64,000 bases of DNA from NCBI RefSeq assembly GCF_000379765.1, contig NZ_KB903465.1:1-64000 (forward strand), given 5' to 3'. This document shows, piece after piece, positions 54,713 through 64,000 of this stretch. The position numbers and the translations under genes were made by a program. Within the stretch, counting starts at the first letter, position 1, and the number at the start of each line of letters is the position of its first letter. This stretch comes from Flexithrix dorotheae DSM 6795 (lineage in GTDB: Bacteria > Bacteroidota > Bacteroidia > Cytophagales > Flammeovirgaceae). A model generated the notes under the pieces. It was not told the origin of the DNA, made no database searches, and was given only the letters and a program-made list of their open reading frames with translations.

Positions 54713-55825
54713 CTATCCTGCCAGTTTTATCACTTCTTCTGCAATTTTTTTTGCAGCTTCCGGTTTACCCAAAAGCTTAATATTTTTGGCCAGTTCCTCC
54801 TGCTTTTCACCATTTCCCAACAACAGAATGGCTTCATCAATTAACTTTTCCCTGGCTTCATTATCCTTTATCATGATGGCTGCATCCTCCTTTACCAATG
54901 CCATGGCATTTTTAGTCTGATGATCCTCAGCCACATTTGGAGAAGGAACTAATATCACAGGTTTTCCTACCAGGCAAATTTCAGAAATACTCAGTGCTCC
55001 AGCCCTTGAAATCACCACATCCGCACAGGCATACGCCAGATCCATTCTATTGATAAAAGCATTAAACCAAAGGCCTTCCCTTTTCTCTTCCCCTAATCGC
55101 GATTTCATACTTTCATAATAATATTTCCCTGTTTGCCAGATAATCTGAAAACCTTCTTCCAGCAGTTTATCTATCCCTCCAATTACACTTTCATTGAGGG
55201 TTAAAGCCCCAAGACTTCCTCCTACAACCAAAAGTGTTTTTTTCCCCGCATCCAAACCGAAATGGAGGTAAGCTTCTGCCTTCACATCTTCCAGTTTGGA
55301 AATATCTTTTCTCACCGGATTTCCGGTAAAGATGATTTTATCCTTGGGGAAATATTTCTCCATCCCGTTATAAGCCACACAAATCTTATCCGCCTTTCCT
55401 GCCAGCCATTTGTTTGTCAATCCGGCATAGCCATTTTGCTCCTGAATTAAGGCAGGTACTTTTTTCCTTTCTGCACTTTTCAGTAAAGGACCACTGGCAT
55501 AACCACCTACTCCCACCACTACATCAGGCTGAAATTCTTTTATAATTTTCGAAGCCTTAGCTAAACTTTTTAAAAGTTTTATAGGAAACATCAGGTTACT
55601 CAAAGTAAGCCTTCTTTGGATGCCCGTAATCCCCAAGCCAATAATTTCATATCCAGCCTGTGGTACTTTTTCCATCTCCATTTTCCCTTCGGCCCCCACA
55701 AATAGGATTTCTGTTTTGTCATCTATTTCCTTTAAGGCATCTGCTATGGCAATAGCTGGGTAGATATGGCCTCCAGTGCCTCCACCACTAATAATTACCC
55801 TGATATGATCCTTTTTAGATGACAT
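54713..55825 (-). CDS. murG: UDP-GlcNAc:lipid I N-acetylglucosaminyltransferase
   Basis: 370 residues. ISGGGTGGHIYPAIAIADAL is the N-terminal membrane-proximal G loop, and VVGGSLGALTLNESV and ISRAGALSISEICLVG are the GT-B donor site. It makes lipid II on the inner leaflet. 106 bp separate it from murC and 21 bp from ftsW upstream. Confidence 0.96.
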   Translation of the reverse strand: MSSKKDHIRVIISGGGTGGHIYPAIAIADALKEIDDKTEILFVGAEGKMEMEKVPQAGYEIIGLGITGIQRRLTLSNLMFPIKLLKSLAKASKIIKEFQPDVVVGVGGYASGPLLKSAERKKVPALIQEQNGYAGLTNKWLAGKADKICVAYNGMEKYFPKDKIIFTGNPVRKDISKLEDVKAEAYLHFGLDAGKKTLLVVGGSLGALTLNESVIGGIDKLLEEGFQIIWQTGKYYYESMKSRLGEEKREGLWFNAFINRMDLAYACADVVISRAGALSISEICLVGKPVILVPSPNVAEDHQTKNAMALVKEDAAIMIKDNEAREKLIDEAILLLGNGEKQEELAKNIKLLGKPEAAKKIAEEVIKLAG

Positions 55826-55846
55826 TTATTTTCTTTACTTTATTTT

Positions 55847-57052
55847 TTATCCTACAGCATTAGAAGCAAACACAGGCTTCTTTTCTCTTTTCCTTGAATT
55901 TCCTCTTTTTACCAAATCTCCTCCTTCCTCATCCATCTCCACCGCCCGGCTCACACTTAATATCATTCCCATGGTTACTCCGGTAAATACCAGAGAAGTT
56001 CCCCCCATACTTAAAAGTGGAAGGGGTAAACCTGTGATGGGGAAAACTCCAACCACCACACCCATGTGCACAAAAGCCTGAACAATAAGACTAAAAGTAA
56101 GTCCTGCAACCAGCAAGCCTCCAAACGCCCGACTGGACTTCCCTACCACCAACATGCCCCGATAGAGCAAGGTCAGGTAGGCTCCGATAATTGCGAGTGC
56201 CCCTAAAAGGCCATATTCCTCCACAATAATTGCAAAAATAAAATCAGAATAAGGGTGTGGTAAAAAATTCCTTTGTGTACTTTTCCCCGGTCCTTTTCCG
56301 GCAATTCCTCCTGAGTTAATGGCAATTATTGACTGCTCAGCCTGAAAAGATTTTGCTCCGTCATTCATATAGGAGGTCAACCTGCTAGCTCCTGTACTTC
56401 CCCTTTGTCCGAAAGTAAAAGCAAAAGCGCCTGCCATCGCCCCAACAATCATCATCATTCCCAAATATTTCACAGGTACTCTTCCTATGAAAAGTAGAAG
56501 AGAACAGGTCATAAAAAGTAAGGCAGCACTCGATAAATCTGACAAACCGATTAGCCCACAAACAATCCCTACCCAGATTAATAATGGACTAATTGCTTTT
56601 TGATATTCTTTAATACTCAATTGCCTTTTGGAAAGCATACTGGCCACATTGGAAATTAAGGCCAGCTTGGCAAAATCCGAAGGCTGAAAAGAATAATCGA
56701 TAAAGGGAATAGTTACCCATCTGGTAGCTCCATTGATGGTATCACCAAACTGCCATGCAAAAATTAATAAAGGCACAGAAGCCAATAGTGCATATCTGGA
56801 AAGCCTTGAATAATACCGGTAATCGATCCGGTGGCAGATGAACATTGCGCCAAAAGCCAAAAGAATGAGTACAGTATGCTTCATTAAAAAATGCTCTGTA
56901 TTTCCATCAGCAAGTCTGTAGGCCAGATTCCCAGTGGCACTGTACACCACCAAAATACTCACCAGAGACAAAATAATGGTTACCATCCATATGATTTTGT
57001 CTCCCTCCAAATGTTGCAGTATGTATCCGCTTTGAGTTTGATTATTCTCCAT
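55847..57052 (-). CDS. ftsW: Cell division SEDS protein FtsW
   Basis: 401 residues, about ten membrane helices. FQPSDFAKLALISNVASML and AFVHMGVVVGVFPITGLPLP are SEDS-family motifs; FSLIVQAFVHM carries the region next to the catalytic aspartate loop. It polymerises glycan strands with FtsI at the septum. Sits between murD and murG. Confidence 0.93.
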   Translation of the reverse strand: MENNQTQSGYILQHLEGDKIIWMVTIILSLVSILVVYSATGNLAYRLADGNTEHFLMKHTVLILLAFGAMFICHRIDYRYYSRLSRYALLASVPLLIFAWQFGDTINGATRWVTIPFIDYSFQPSDFAKLALISNVASMLSKRQLSIKEYQKAISPLLIWVGIVCGLIGLSDLSSAALLFMTCSLLLFIGRVPVKYLGMMMIVGAMAGAFAFTFGQRGSTGASRLTSYMNDGAKSFQAEQSIIAINSGGIAGKGPGKSTQRNFLPHPYSDFIFAIIVEEYGLLGALAIIGAYLTLLYRGMLVVGKSSRAFGGLLVAGLTFSLIVQAFVHMGVVVGVFPITGLPLPLLSMGGTSLVFTGVTMGMILSVSRAVEMDEEGGDLVKRGNSRKREKKPVFASNAVG

Positions 57053-57057
57053 TATTT

Positions 57058-58443
57058 TTAACTTTTTCCGAATGCTACATTCATTCGTAATCCACTAATA
57101 TTTTTCCTGACAGCTTCCTTAAACTGGTTTCCCCTGTCTTCGTAATTTTTAAACAAATCGAAACTTGCACAGGCAGGAGAAAGCAAAACTAAATCTCCTT
57201 TCTCCGCAAAATGATAGGCTTTCATGACCGCATCATTCACATCCTGGGTTTCATAAAAGAAGCTGGTTGTTTCTCCAAATTCCCTGTTCAGTTTTTCATT
57301 ATCCACCCCAAGGCAGATAATTCCTTTTACCTTCTGCTCAACCAGCTCCTTAATTGGTCCGTAGTCGTTTCCCTTATCGGTTCCTCCGACTATCCAAATA
57401 ATTGGGTTTTCATAGGCATCGAGTGCATAAATTGTAGAATCAACATTTGTCGCTTTAGAATCATTTATAAAAATTACATTATTAATTACAGCTACTTCCT
57501 CCAACCTGTGTGGAGCATTTTTAAAGGTTTTTAATCCTTCTTTAATTTTATCCTGTTCCAGCCCTACCCGCATGGCGGCAATTATCGCAGCAGACATATT
57601 CAGGGCATTGTGCTTTCCTTTCAAGGGCAATTCACGATAAATCACCTGCTTTTCCCTGGCTTCTGGTTCATCAAATAATGGTGAAAAGAAAGCCGGAATA
57701 TTCAGTTCTCCATTCACCAGAAAGGCTCCGGAAAAAGTCTCAGTCCAGAAACTTCCAGTGTCCCTCCTGTTTATTTCCCTGGCGATATTCTCATCATCCG
57801 CATTGTAGATAAAAGTATCCCCTTCTGCCATGTTTTCAATTATCCTGAATTTGGCAGCTGCATAGTTTTCTATTTTGTCCTCATATCGGTCCAGATGATC
57901 CGGAGTGATATTCAACAGCATGGCGATATTTGGCCTGAAACCATGGATATCATCCAGTTGAAAACTACTTATTTCCAACACAAAATAATCGTAATCCTTT
58001 TCTGCCAGCTTTCTGGCAAAACTCTCCCCTATATTACCACCAATAGCCACATCCAAACCCGCATTTTTTAATAAATGATAAGTTAATAATGTGGTAGTAG
58101 TTTTTCCATTAGTCCCGGTAATGGCAATCACTTTCCCTTTGGTAAAGCGACTTGCAAAGTCAATCTCAGAACTTATTTTAATGCCCTTTTTCCTAAGCTT
58201 TTGAATAATTTCCGCTTTTTCAGGAATTCCAGGACTTTTTATCACTTCATCCGCACTGAGAATTATCTCCTCACTATGTTTTCCTTCTTCAAACTTAATC
58301 TTGTTGTCCACCAATTCCTGCTGAAATTTTGAGGCAATCTTCCCACCATCAGACACGAATACTTCGTAGCCTTTTTTGAGGGCAAGTATGGCTGCTCCAA
58401 CCCCACTTTCTCCTGCACCCAATATGATTACCTTTTCTTTCAT
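57058..58443 (-). CDS. murD: UDP-N-acetylmuramoyl-L-alanine--D-glutamate ligase
   Basis: 461 residues. VIILGAGESGVGAAILALKK binds the UDP moiety, AITGTNGKTTTTLLTYHLL is the ATP loop, and VFINDSKATNVDSTIYAL belongs to the C-terminal domain. Adds D-glutamate to UDP-MurNAc-L-Ala. 260 bp from mraY upstream, the widest gap within this part of the cluster. Confidence 0.96.
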   Translation of the reverse strand: MKEKVIILGAGESGVGAAILALKKGYEVFVSDGGKIASKFQQELVDNKIKFEEGKHSEEIILSADEVIKSPGIPEKAEIIQKLRKKGIKISSEIDFASRFTKGKVIAITGTNGKTTTTLLTYHLLKNAGLDVAIGGNIGESFARKLAEKDYDYFVLEISSFQLDDIHGFRPNIAMLLNITPDHLDRYEDKIENYAAAKFRIIENMAEGDTFIYNADDENIAREINRRDTGSFWTETFSGAFLVNGELNIPAFFSPLFDEPEAREKQVIYRELPLKGKHNALNMSAAIIAAMRVGLEQDKIKEGLKTFKNAPHRLEEVAVINNVIFINDSKATNVDSTIYALDAYENPIIWIVGGTDKGNDYGPIKELVEQKVKGIICLGVDNEKLNREFGETTSFFYETQDVNDAVMKAYHFAEKGDLVLLSPACASFDLFKNYEDRGNQFKEAVRKNISGLRMNVAFGKS

Positions 58444-58665
58444 TGCAGAAATGAATCAGTTTAATGGACTAATTGTGTTTTTTAATAAATTGGTTCAATC
58501 ATTAAAGCCTGAATTTGGTAGTTTAAAAAGAAGTCATCCAACTTGTTTGAATTGAGCATTATTTCACCTGCAAACAAGAAGTTGTGACAAACAATTTTTA
58601 GTTATTTCTGATTAAAATTTTTATTTGGTCAATTGTTAAAGCAAATCGGTCTAATTGTAAAGCTT

Positions 58666-58680
58666 GAGGGAAACTCCCTC
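58666..58680. repeat. Short perfect hairpin in the mraY-murD gap
   Basis: GAGGGA and TCCCTC pair around AAC, 24 bp past the mraY stop. There is no strong T-run on the minus strand. It could be an mRNA processing or partial termination site. Confidence 0.3.
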
Positions 58681-58703
58681 GGAAAATATTTTGGTTTAAA
58701 TTT

Positions 58704-59915
58704 TTATCTTACCTTTAATGTAGCCAGTGTGGCAATGGCGAGTAACAAACCCATTATCCAAAACCTGGTTACAATTTTTGCTTCGTGTATATTTTTCTTT
58801 TGGTAATGGTGATGAAGCGGAGACATTAAAAATATCCTTCTTCCTTCACCATACTTTTTCCTGGTATATTTGAAATACCCCACCTGCAACATTACAGAAA
58901 GGTTTTCCACTAAAAACACTCCGCATAGCAACGGAATTAATAATTCTTTTCTAATGACAAGGGCCAAAACTGCAATTACTGCCCCAAGCACCAGACTTCC
59001 GGTATCTCCCATAAAAACCTGGGCCGGGTAAGAATTGTACCACATAAACCCGATGCAGGCTCCGACAAATGCCATACAAAAAATCACCACCTCTCCCATG
59101 TTTGGGATGAACATAATATTGAGGTAATTGGCAAAAATGGCATTACCAGAAACATAAGCCAACACCGCCAAAGTTGCCCCAATAATGGCTGAAATTCCAG
59201 CTGCCAGCCCATCAATTCCATCAGTAATATTCGCTCCATTCGACACTGCAGTGATAATAAAAATCACAATCAGAATGTAAAGCACTGGCGTTAAAAAATC
59301 GAAAGGAACAAAATTGGCATAATCCAACTCATTGTTCTTTACAAAAGGAATGGTGGTTTGTGTAGATTTTACATCTTCATAATTGGAAGGCTCCAAAGCC
59401 TGCTCAATAGTTTGTCTATTTACATCCACTTTAAAATCCCGGACCACAACTTCACTGTGGTAGTATAAAGTGACACCCACAATGATTCCCAATCCAATCT
59501 GACCGGCAATTTTAAACCTGCCTTTCAGTCCCTCTTTATTCTTTTTAAAGATTTTTATATAATCATCAATAAACCCGATCAGTCCCATCCAGACTGTGGC
59601 AATAATTAGCAGCACGATATACACATTCAGTAAATCGGCAAACAGGAATACTGGGATCAGAATAGTGGCTATAATGATCAATCCACCCATTGTTGGCGTT
59701 CCCCTTTTCTCCATTTGCCCTTCCAGACCCAAATCTCTTATAGTCTCTCCAACTTGTTTCTTTTGCAGAAATCTGATAATTCTTTTACCGAAAATGGCTG
59801 CAAAAAGCAGGGAAAATCCGGCTGTCATCAATGCCCTGAAGGATATGTATTGGAACAATCCTGATCCGGCAAAGTCGAAGTGTTCGTCTAAAAATTCAAA
59901 AAGGTAATAAAGCAC
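58704..59915 (-). CDS. mraY: Phospho-N-acetylmuramoyl-pentapeptide-transferase
   Basis: 403 residues with about ten helices. [30 protein letters not shown] with the catalytic [16 protein letters not shown] and [10 protein letters not shown] are all present. An extra loop around 155-205 makes it longer than the about 360 residues of E. coli MraY, as is common in Bacteroidota. It transfers phospho-MurNAc-pentapeptide to undecaprenyl phosphate to form lipid I. Confidence 0.96.
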   Translation of the reverse strand: MLYYLFEFLDEHFDFAGSGLFQYISFRALMTAGFSLLFAAIFGKRIIRFLQKKQVGETIRDLGLEGQMEKRGTPTMGGLIIIATILIPVFLFADLLNVYIVLLIIATVWMGLIGFIDDYIKIFKKNKEGLKGRFKIAGQIGLGIIVGVTLYYHSEVVVRDFKVDVNRQTIEQALEPSNYEDVKSTQTTIPFVKNNELDYANFVPFDFLTPVLYILIVIFIITAVSNGANITDGIDGLAAGISAIIGATLAVLAYVSGNAIFANYLNIMFIPNMGEVVIFCMAFVGACIGFMWYNSYPAQVFMGDTGSLVLGAVIAVLALVIRKELLIPLLCGVFLVENLSVMLQVGYFKYTRKKYGEGRRIFLMSPLHHHYQKKNIHEAKIVTRFWIMGLLLAIATLATLKVR

Positions 59916-60048
59916 TTTGTCTTAAATAATTAAGTTAAAAAACCTGTTTTTGTCAGTCAGTAAAAAATTGTTAGTTTCATTCATTTCAAAAAATCAAGAA
60001 AACAGGTTTATTAAACACTACTTTCTCCTTCCATCCACTATTTATTAT

Positions 60049-61443
60049 TTAAGCTCCAATTAATATTTCTTCCAATATTTTTTTATCGTCAAAAGGATGT
60101 CTTACTCCTTTAATTTCCTGGTAATCCTCATGACCTTTTCCAGCGACCAAAACAATATCACCCGGCCCGGCCAGCATACAGGCCGTTCTTATAGCCTCTC
60201 TTCGGTCCGTAATACTCAGGCATTTCCTTGCATTGCTGATATCGATTCCCTTCTTCATATCCTCAATAATTTTTTCAGGATCTTCACTTCTCGGATTATC
60301 CGATGTCAACACCACTTTATCACTCAGTTTGGCAGCTATAGCCGCCATTTTTGGCCTTTTTTCCGCATCTCTGTCCCCGCCACAGCCTACCAGGGTAATG
60401 ATATTTTCCCCGGGAACCCTGATCTCACGAATGGTTTCCAGTACGTTTTTCAAAGCATCGGGCGTATGCGCATAATCCACAATTGCTCTGATATTATCTT
60501 TTGAAACAATTTGTTCGAAGCGGCCCTTAGCCGGCTGAATCATCGACAAATATTTTAGTACCTCTTCTTCATTTTCCCCAAGTAACACCGATGTGGCATA
60601 AATAGCCAAAAGATTATAGGCATTAAAAGCTCCGGTTAGCCTAAACCAAACTTCCTTATTATCAATCTCCAAAAGCAATCCTTCAAAAGAATTATCCACC
60701 AGCCTGGCCCTGAAATCTGCCATGGTATTTAAGGCATATGTGTTCTTATTTGCCAAACAGTTTTGCAACATCACCATACCCCGCTTGTCATCCTTATTGG
60801 TAAGGGCAAAAGAGGTCTTGGGCAAATTGTCGAACAACTTCTTTTTTGCCCTGATGTAATTATCAAAAGTCTTGTGATAATCCAGATGATCATGAGTGAT
60901 ATTGGAAAAAACAGCCCCTTCAAAATGCAACCCTGAAACTCTTCCCTGCTCAATGGCGTGAGAACTCACTTCCATGAAACAGAAATCGCATCCCTCTTCT
61001 ACCATTTCATCCAAAAGACGGTTAATTGTTAAAGCATCTGGTGTAGTAAATTTGGTATCTAATATTTTGTGGTTGATCTTATTTTCTATGGTAGATAAAA
61101 GCCCTACCTGGTAACCTAAATGCTGAAAAAGCTCATGCAAAATAGTTGCAGTGGTGGTTTTCCCATTTGTGCCGGTGATCCCTACCAGTTTTAATTTTTT
61201 GGAAGGTTCATCGAAAAAGTTATTGGCATAAACCCCCAAAGCCTCTGCAGAATTATCAACAATCAGATAAGTAATTTCATCGGAGACCACTTCCGGAAGA
61301 ACTTCACAAACAATCACTTTTGCCCCGCTGGCAATAGCCTGATCAATAAACCTGTGTCCATCTACGGTAACCCCGACCACCGCTACAAACATATCTCCAT
61401 GCTCAACCGCCCTGGAATCAAACTGAATTTGGTTGATTTCCAT
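60049..61443 (-). CDS. murE: UDP-MurNAc-tripeptide synthetase, meso-DAP type
   Basis: 464 residues from the ATG at 61443. GITGTNGKTTTATILHELF is the ATP loop, VDYAHTPDALKNVLETIR and TSDNPRSEDPEKII follow; the DNPR motif marks the meso-diaminopimelate-adding enzyme. Family similarity continues upstream of the ATG (RLKSILGTYPSISTKG, then QLDMEINQIQFDSR), and the frame stays open to a TAA at 61516-61518 without ATG, GTG or TTG. A rare ATT (61506) or ATC (61509, 61515) start is possible. Otherwise the N-terminal domain is about 20 residues short. Confidence 0.93.
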   Translation of the reverse strand: MEINQIQFDSRAVEHGDMFVAVVGVTVDGHRFIDQAIASGAKVIVCEVLPEVVSDEITYLIVDNSAEALGVYANNFFDEPSKKLKLVGITGTNGKTTTATILHELFQHLGYQVGLLSTIENKINHKILDTKFTTPDALTINRLLDEMVEEGCDFCFMEVSSHAIEQGRVSGLHFEGAVFSNITHDHLDYHKTFDNYIRAKKKLFDNLPKTSFALTNKDDKRGMVMLQNCLANKNTYALNTMADFRARLVDNSFEGLLLEIDNKEVWFRLTGAFNAYNLLAIYATSVLLGENEEEVLKYLSMIQPAKGRFEQIVSKDNIRAIVDYAHTPDALKNVLETIREIRVPGENIITLVGCGGDRDAEKRPKMAAIAAKLSDKVVLTSDNPRSEDPEKIIEDMKKGIDISNARKCLSITDRREAIRTACMLAGPGDIVLVAGKGHEDYQEIKGVRHPFDDKKILEEILIGA

Positions 61444-61684
61444 GTCCAGCTGTCCCTTTGTGGATATACTTGGGTAAGTCCCTAATATGGATTTTAGTCT
61501 TTTAATGATCTTGATTTATTTTTGAAATTCCAGTACTAATTCATGAGAATTTTCATCTCATTTACAGTCAGTTGTGGCAAAAATCAAAACTTTTCATTTT
61601 GCCTTTTTTTATCAACCTTAAAGTAATACTTTAAGTGATTTCACTATTCTCCCCTCCTACCCTATTGTTGTAAATTAAAAAATT

Positions 61685-63784
61685 CTAACCTAAACTAATA
61701 TAAATCACCCCACCTTTCCTGGCTTTTCCTCCGGGTTTAAGAGATTGCCTCTGCACCCTGCCAGTTCCCCTCGATTTTACTTTCAATCCCTGGTTTTCCA
61801 ACAAATACAAAGCATCTTTCAAAGTCATGCCTACTACATTGGGCACCTGTCCCTGATCTACCGGATTACTATGCCACTGTATGGTATCGCCAGAAGTTCC
61901 TGATTTTACCCAGCTGGTGGTATTATAAGAAACACTTTTTAAGTTAAACTGCTCCGTTAACAGCTCCAAATCCTCATATTTACCAGCCCTGATTAATGGG
62001 AAAACGCCATCTGCAATTAAGGTATCTGGCAATGTTTGCTCCACTCCCTGAATAAAAAGCAAATCTGCAATTTCCCTAAATATCGGAGCAGCTACTTCAC
62101 CTCCATAATGAGCTCCATTTTTAGGATCATCAATGGCTACCAAAATGCTGTACTTCGGATTATCAGCCGGGAAATAACCAGCAAATGAAGTATAATAACT
62201 ATCTACATACTGCCCATTTTTCAACTTATGGGTAGTCCCTGTTTTCCCAGCAATAGTATATTCCGGAGTCTTTATTTCTTTGGCTGTTCCTCTTTTTACC
62301 ACACCTTCCAAAAGCTCCCTTACAATCTTTAAAGTATTATCAGAGCAAATTTTTTCATTTAAAACTTCCGACTGATATTCTTCAATAACTTTATTCCCAC
62401 TATATACCTTCCTGACAATAATAGGAGAAATCAGTTTACCATTATTGGCCACTGCATTGTAAAAACTCAACAATTGAAGTGGAGATAATTTCACCTCATA
62501 TCCAATGGATAACCAAGGCAAAGAACAACCACTCCATCCCTGTTCCCCTGGCTTATTCACATAGGGCACTCCTTCTCCCACCATCTGGAAATTCATGTTA
62601 CTGGTCAGTCCAAATTTATCCAGATAATTCAGATACTTGTTTGGTTTATCATTAAAATGCAGAAAAACCAATCTGGAAGTACCTATATTGGATGATTTCT
62701 CAAATACAGTTCTAATCGGAATTTTGCCATATCCATAATAAACAGCATCTTTCATCACACAATCCTCATAAAACTCAAACTTTCCATCGTGAGCGTTTAC
62801 CGTATCATCAATGGAAATATTGGTTTCTTCCAAAAGCGCCATAAAGGAAGCCAGTTTAAAGGTGGAACCCGGCTCGGTAGTTCCCTGAGGTCCAATGGCA
62901 TAATTATAATCTTCAATATAATTTCTTCCATGTTTACTCAGGTTTACCATGGCTTTAATTTCCCCCGTCTCTACTTCCATCACAATGGCTGATCCATATT
63001 TTGCATTGTGCCGCTTTAAAGCCTTTTCCATAATCCTGGTGGTATGTTCCTGAAAACCAATATTTAAGGTAGTTTCAATATCAAGACCATTCTCCGTTTT
63101 CACTTCCCAGTCATTATTTACAGGCTTCCAGTCCCCACCGGGTATTTTCTGGTATAAAGCTTCTCCGCTAATTCCGGCCAGTTTACTATTGAAACTTTTT
63201 TCCAGACCAACACCTTTCACTTCATTAGCCGAATCCAGTCGGATGTGGCCTATCGTTCTTCTTCCAAGAGAACCAAATGGCAAAAATCTTTTATCTACTT
63301 TTTCGAAGATCACCCCACCATACCATTTTCCCTCTCTGAATAAAGGCCATTCTTCCATCATTTTTTTATGATGGTATTTCACATGTTTTTTACTTAATAA
63401 TTTATACCTTTTTCCACTTTCCCTGGCCGATTTCAATTCTTCTGCATATTCTTCAGCAGTTTTGTCTTCAAAATATTCTGCCAGTAAAAATGAAAGTGTA
63501 TCTACTGTGCTGTTAAATAGTTCATCAGTGGGAATAGATGGATCAAGTGCCACCCTGAAAAATGGCAATGAAGTAGCAAGCAGACTACCATCATCGGAAA
63601 CAATATTTCCCCTGGAAGCCTCTACTTTCATGAACTTCAAACCATATTCAGTTGCTGCTTTTTGCCATTTCTCATCTTCCACTACTTGGATATCAAATAT
63701 TTTTACCAGAATAATGGCCGCAAGAAGCACAACCGATAAAAAGGCCAGCCTGACTCTTACTAATATGGATTTCCTGATTCCCAT
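61685..63784 (-). CDS. ftsI: Peptidoglycan transpeptidase FtsI (PBP3) with a PASTA domain
   Basis: 699 residues. N-terminal helix (about 10-30), dimerisation region, then the transpeptidase with the catalytic PGSTFKLAS (SxxK), SSNIGTS (SxN) and IAGKTGTTHK (KTG). The last 55 residues (PNVVGMTLKDALYLLENQGL) are a PASTA domain, usual for Bacteroidota FtsI and not for E. coli. Crosslinks septal peptidoglycan together with FtsW. It starts 11 bp after the ftsL stop. Confidence 0.95.
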   Translation of the reverse strand: MGIRKSILVRVRLAFLSVVLLAAIILVKIFDIQVVEDEKWQKAATEYGLKFMKVEASRGNIVSDDGSLLATSLPFFRVALDPSIPTDELFNSTVDTLSFLLAEYFEDKTAEEYAEELKSARESGKRYKLLSKKHVKYHHKKMMEEWPLFREGKWYGGVIFEKVDKRFLPFGSLGRRTIGHIRLDSANEVKGVGLEKSFNSKLAGISGEALYQKIPGGDWKPVNNDWEVKTENGLDIETTLNIGFQEHTTRIMEKALKRHNAKYGSAIVMEVETGEIKAMVNLSKHGRNYIEDYNYAIGPQGTTEPGSTFKLASFMALLEETNISIDDTVNAHDGKFEFYEDCVMKDAVYYGYGKIPIRTVFEKSSNIGTSRLVFLHFNDKPNKYLNYLDKFGLTSNMNFQMVGEGVPYVNKPGEQGWSGCSLPWLSIGYEVKLSPLQLLSFYNAVANNGKLISPIIVRKVYSGNKVIEEYQSEVLNEKICSDNTLKIVRELLEGVVKRGTAKEIKTPEYTIAGKTGTTHKLKNGQYVDSYYTSFAGYFPADNPKYSILVAIDDPKNGAHYGGEVAAPIFREIADLLFIQGVEQTLPDTLIADGVFPLIRAGKYEDLELLTEQFNLKSVSYNTTSWVKSGTSGDTIQWHSNPVDQGQVPNVVGMTLKDALYLLENQGLKVKSRGTGRVQRQSLKPGGKARKGGVIYISLG

Positions 63785-63795
63785 TGGTCTTCTTC

Positions 63796-64000
63796 CTATT
63801 CTTTTATTTCAATTTTAATTACAGGTTTATCATTTTCAATTAAACCAAGTCCTTTTACTTGGTTTACAATTTCATCTCTTTTACTCATATTAATATACTC
63901 ATACTTTCTGGAGCCATAATTTACCCTGAGTTTTTCAACATCTTTTTCCAGTAAATTTATTTCTCTCACCACTCTATCTGCATAATAAGTATTCGCAATA
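63796..64000 (-). CDS. ftsL: FtsL-like divisome protein, C-terminal part (start outside window)
   Basis: About 67 residues are visible, ending at a TAG whose complement is at 63796-63798. IANTYYADRVVREINLLEKD, a coiled coil with KLRVNYGSRKYEYINMSKR, and VNQVKGLGLIENDKP fit the periplasmic coiled coil of FtsL-like proteins, in the expected position before ftsI. The membrane helix lies beyond the window edge. Confidence 0.8.
   Translation of the reverse strand, partial: IANTYYADRVVREINLLEKDVEKLRVNYGSRKYEYINMSKRDEIVNQVKGLGLIENDKPVIKIEIKE

Noticed and set aside
1-64000. tRNA or rRNA genes
   Set aside because: No tRNA-like TPsiC-arm contexts or rRNA signatures were recognised by eye; a covariance search would be needed for certainty.

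Overview
The window looks like a low-GC chromosome segment of a Bacteroidota member, probably of the Cytophagales type. Supporting signs are the dcw cell-wall cluster in the order ftsL-ftsI-murE-mraY-murD-ftsW-murG-murC-ftsQ-ftsA-ftsZ with the Bacteroidota-type FtsZ tail, a fused DAHP synthase/chorismate mutase, an Nqr sodium pump, a GldM-like protein, GIN-domain and PorT-like surface proteins, and a promoter matching TTG-N19-TAnnTTTG. No rRNA, tRNA, CRISPR array or prophage was recognised. The genus is not resolved.

Layout. 1-264 is the tail of an IS4-type transposase cut by the window edge. 285-4781 is an envelope-polysaccharide group on the minus strand: TPR lipoprotein, a degenerate sugar-nucleotidyltransferase homologue and a flippase. 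4960-8278 holds an enoyl-CoA hydratase and the aromatic genes aroF-chorismate mutase and aroB. 8623-14745 holds a secreted LRR protein and TamB. 14845-18905 is a plus-strand run of tsaD, cobS, cobC, moaD, moaE and an ATP:cobalamin adenosyltransferase. 18906-19563 is non-coding and strongly structured, with two intrinsic terminators and an attenuator-like arrangement. 19564-23035 carries a small membrane protein, ahcY and an HTTM-like membrane pair. 23260-28033 is nqrABCDE, without nqrF at its end.

28105-48621 is accessory and mostly secreted or envelope-related: a CotH-like kinase-fold protein, beta-barrel, YtxH, CinA, a short-chain dehydrogenase/epimerase, a DoxX/MarR pair with matching palindromic operators, a GIN-domain lipoprotein, a DUF1080 lipoprotein next to a beta-propeller/blue-copper protein, a protein joining GldL-like membrane helices to a GldM-like domain, a secreted nucleoside hydrolase, TfoX-N, DinB, Crp/Fnr, macro-domain and sulfotransferase genes, and a Tyr/Gly/His-rich secreted protein. 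Two copies of an intergenic repeat (33399-33530 and 43676-43810) lie here, each beside the 3' end of a minus-strand gene. 48835 encodes an OmpH/Skp chaperone. 49548-64000 is the dcw cluster on the minus strand, leaving the window inside ftsL.

How the genes work together: the dcw genes make lipid II (MurE, MraY, MurD, MurG, MurC), flip and polymerise it (FtsW, FtsI) and build the divisome (FtsL, FtsQ, FtsA, FtsZ). Cob genes support cobalamin assembly and adenosylation, MoaD/MoaE make molybdopterin, and Nqr exports sodium. The points most worth a second look are the GldL/GldM-like hybrid, the catalytically stripped nucleotidyltransferase, the structured RNA region, the murE reading frame that continues upstream without a normal start codon, and the MarR operators.
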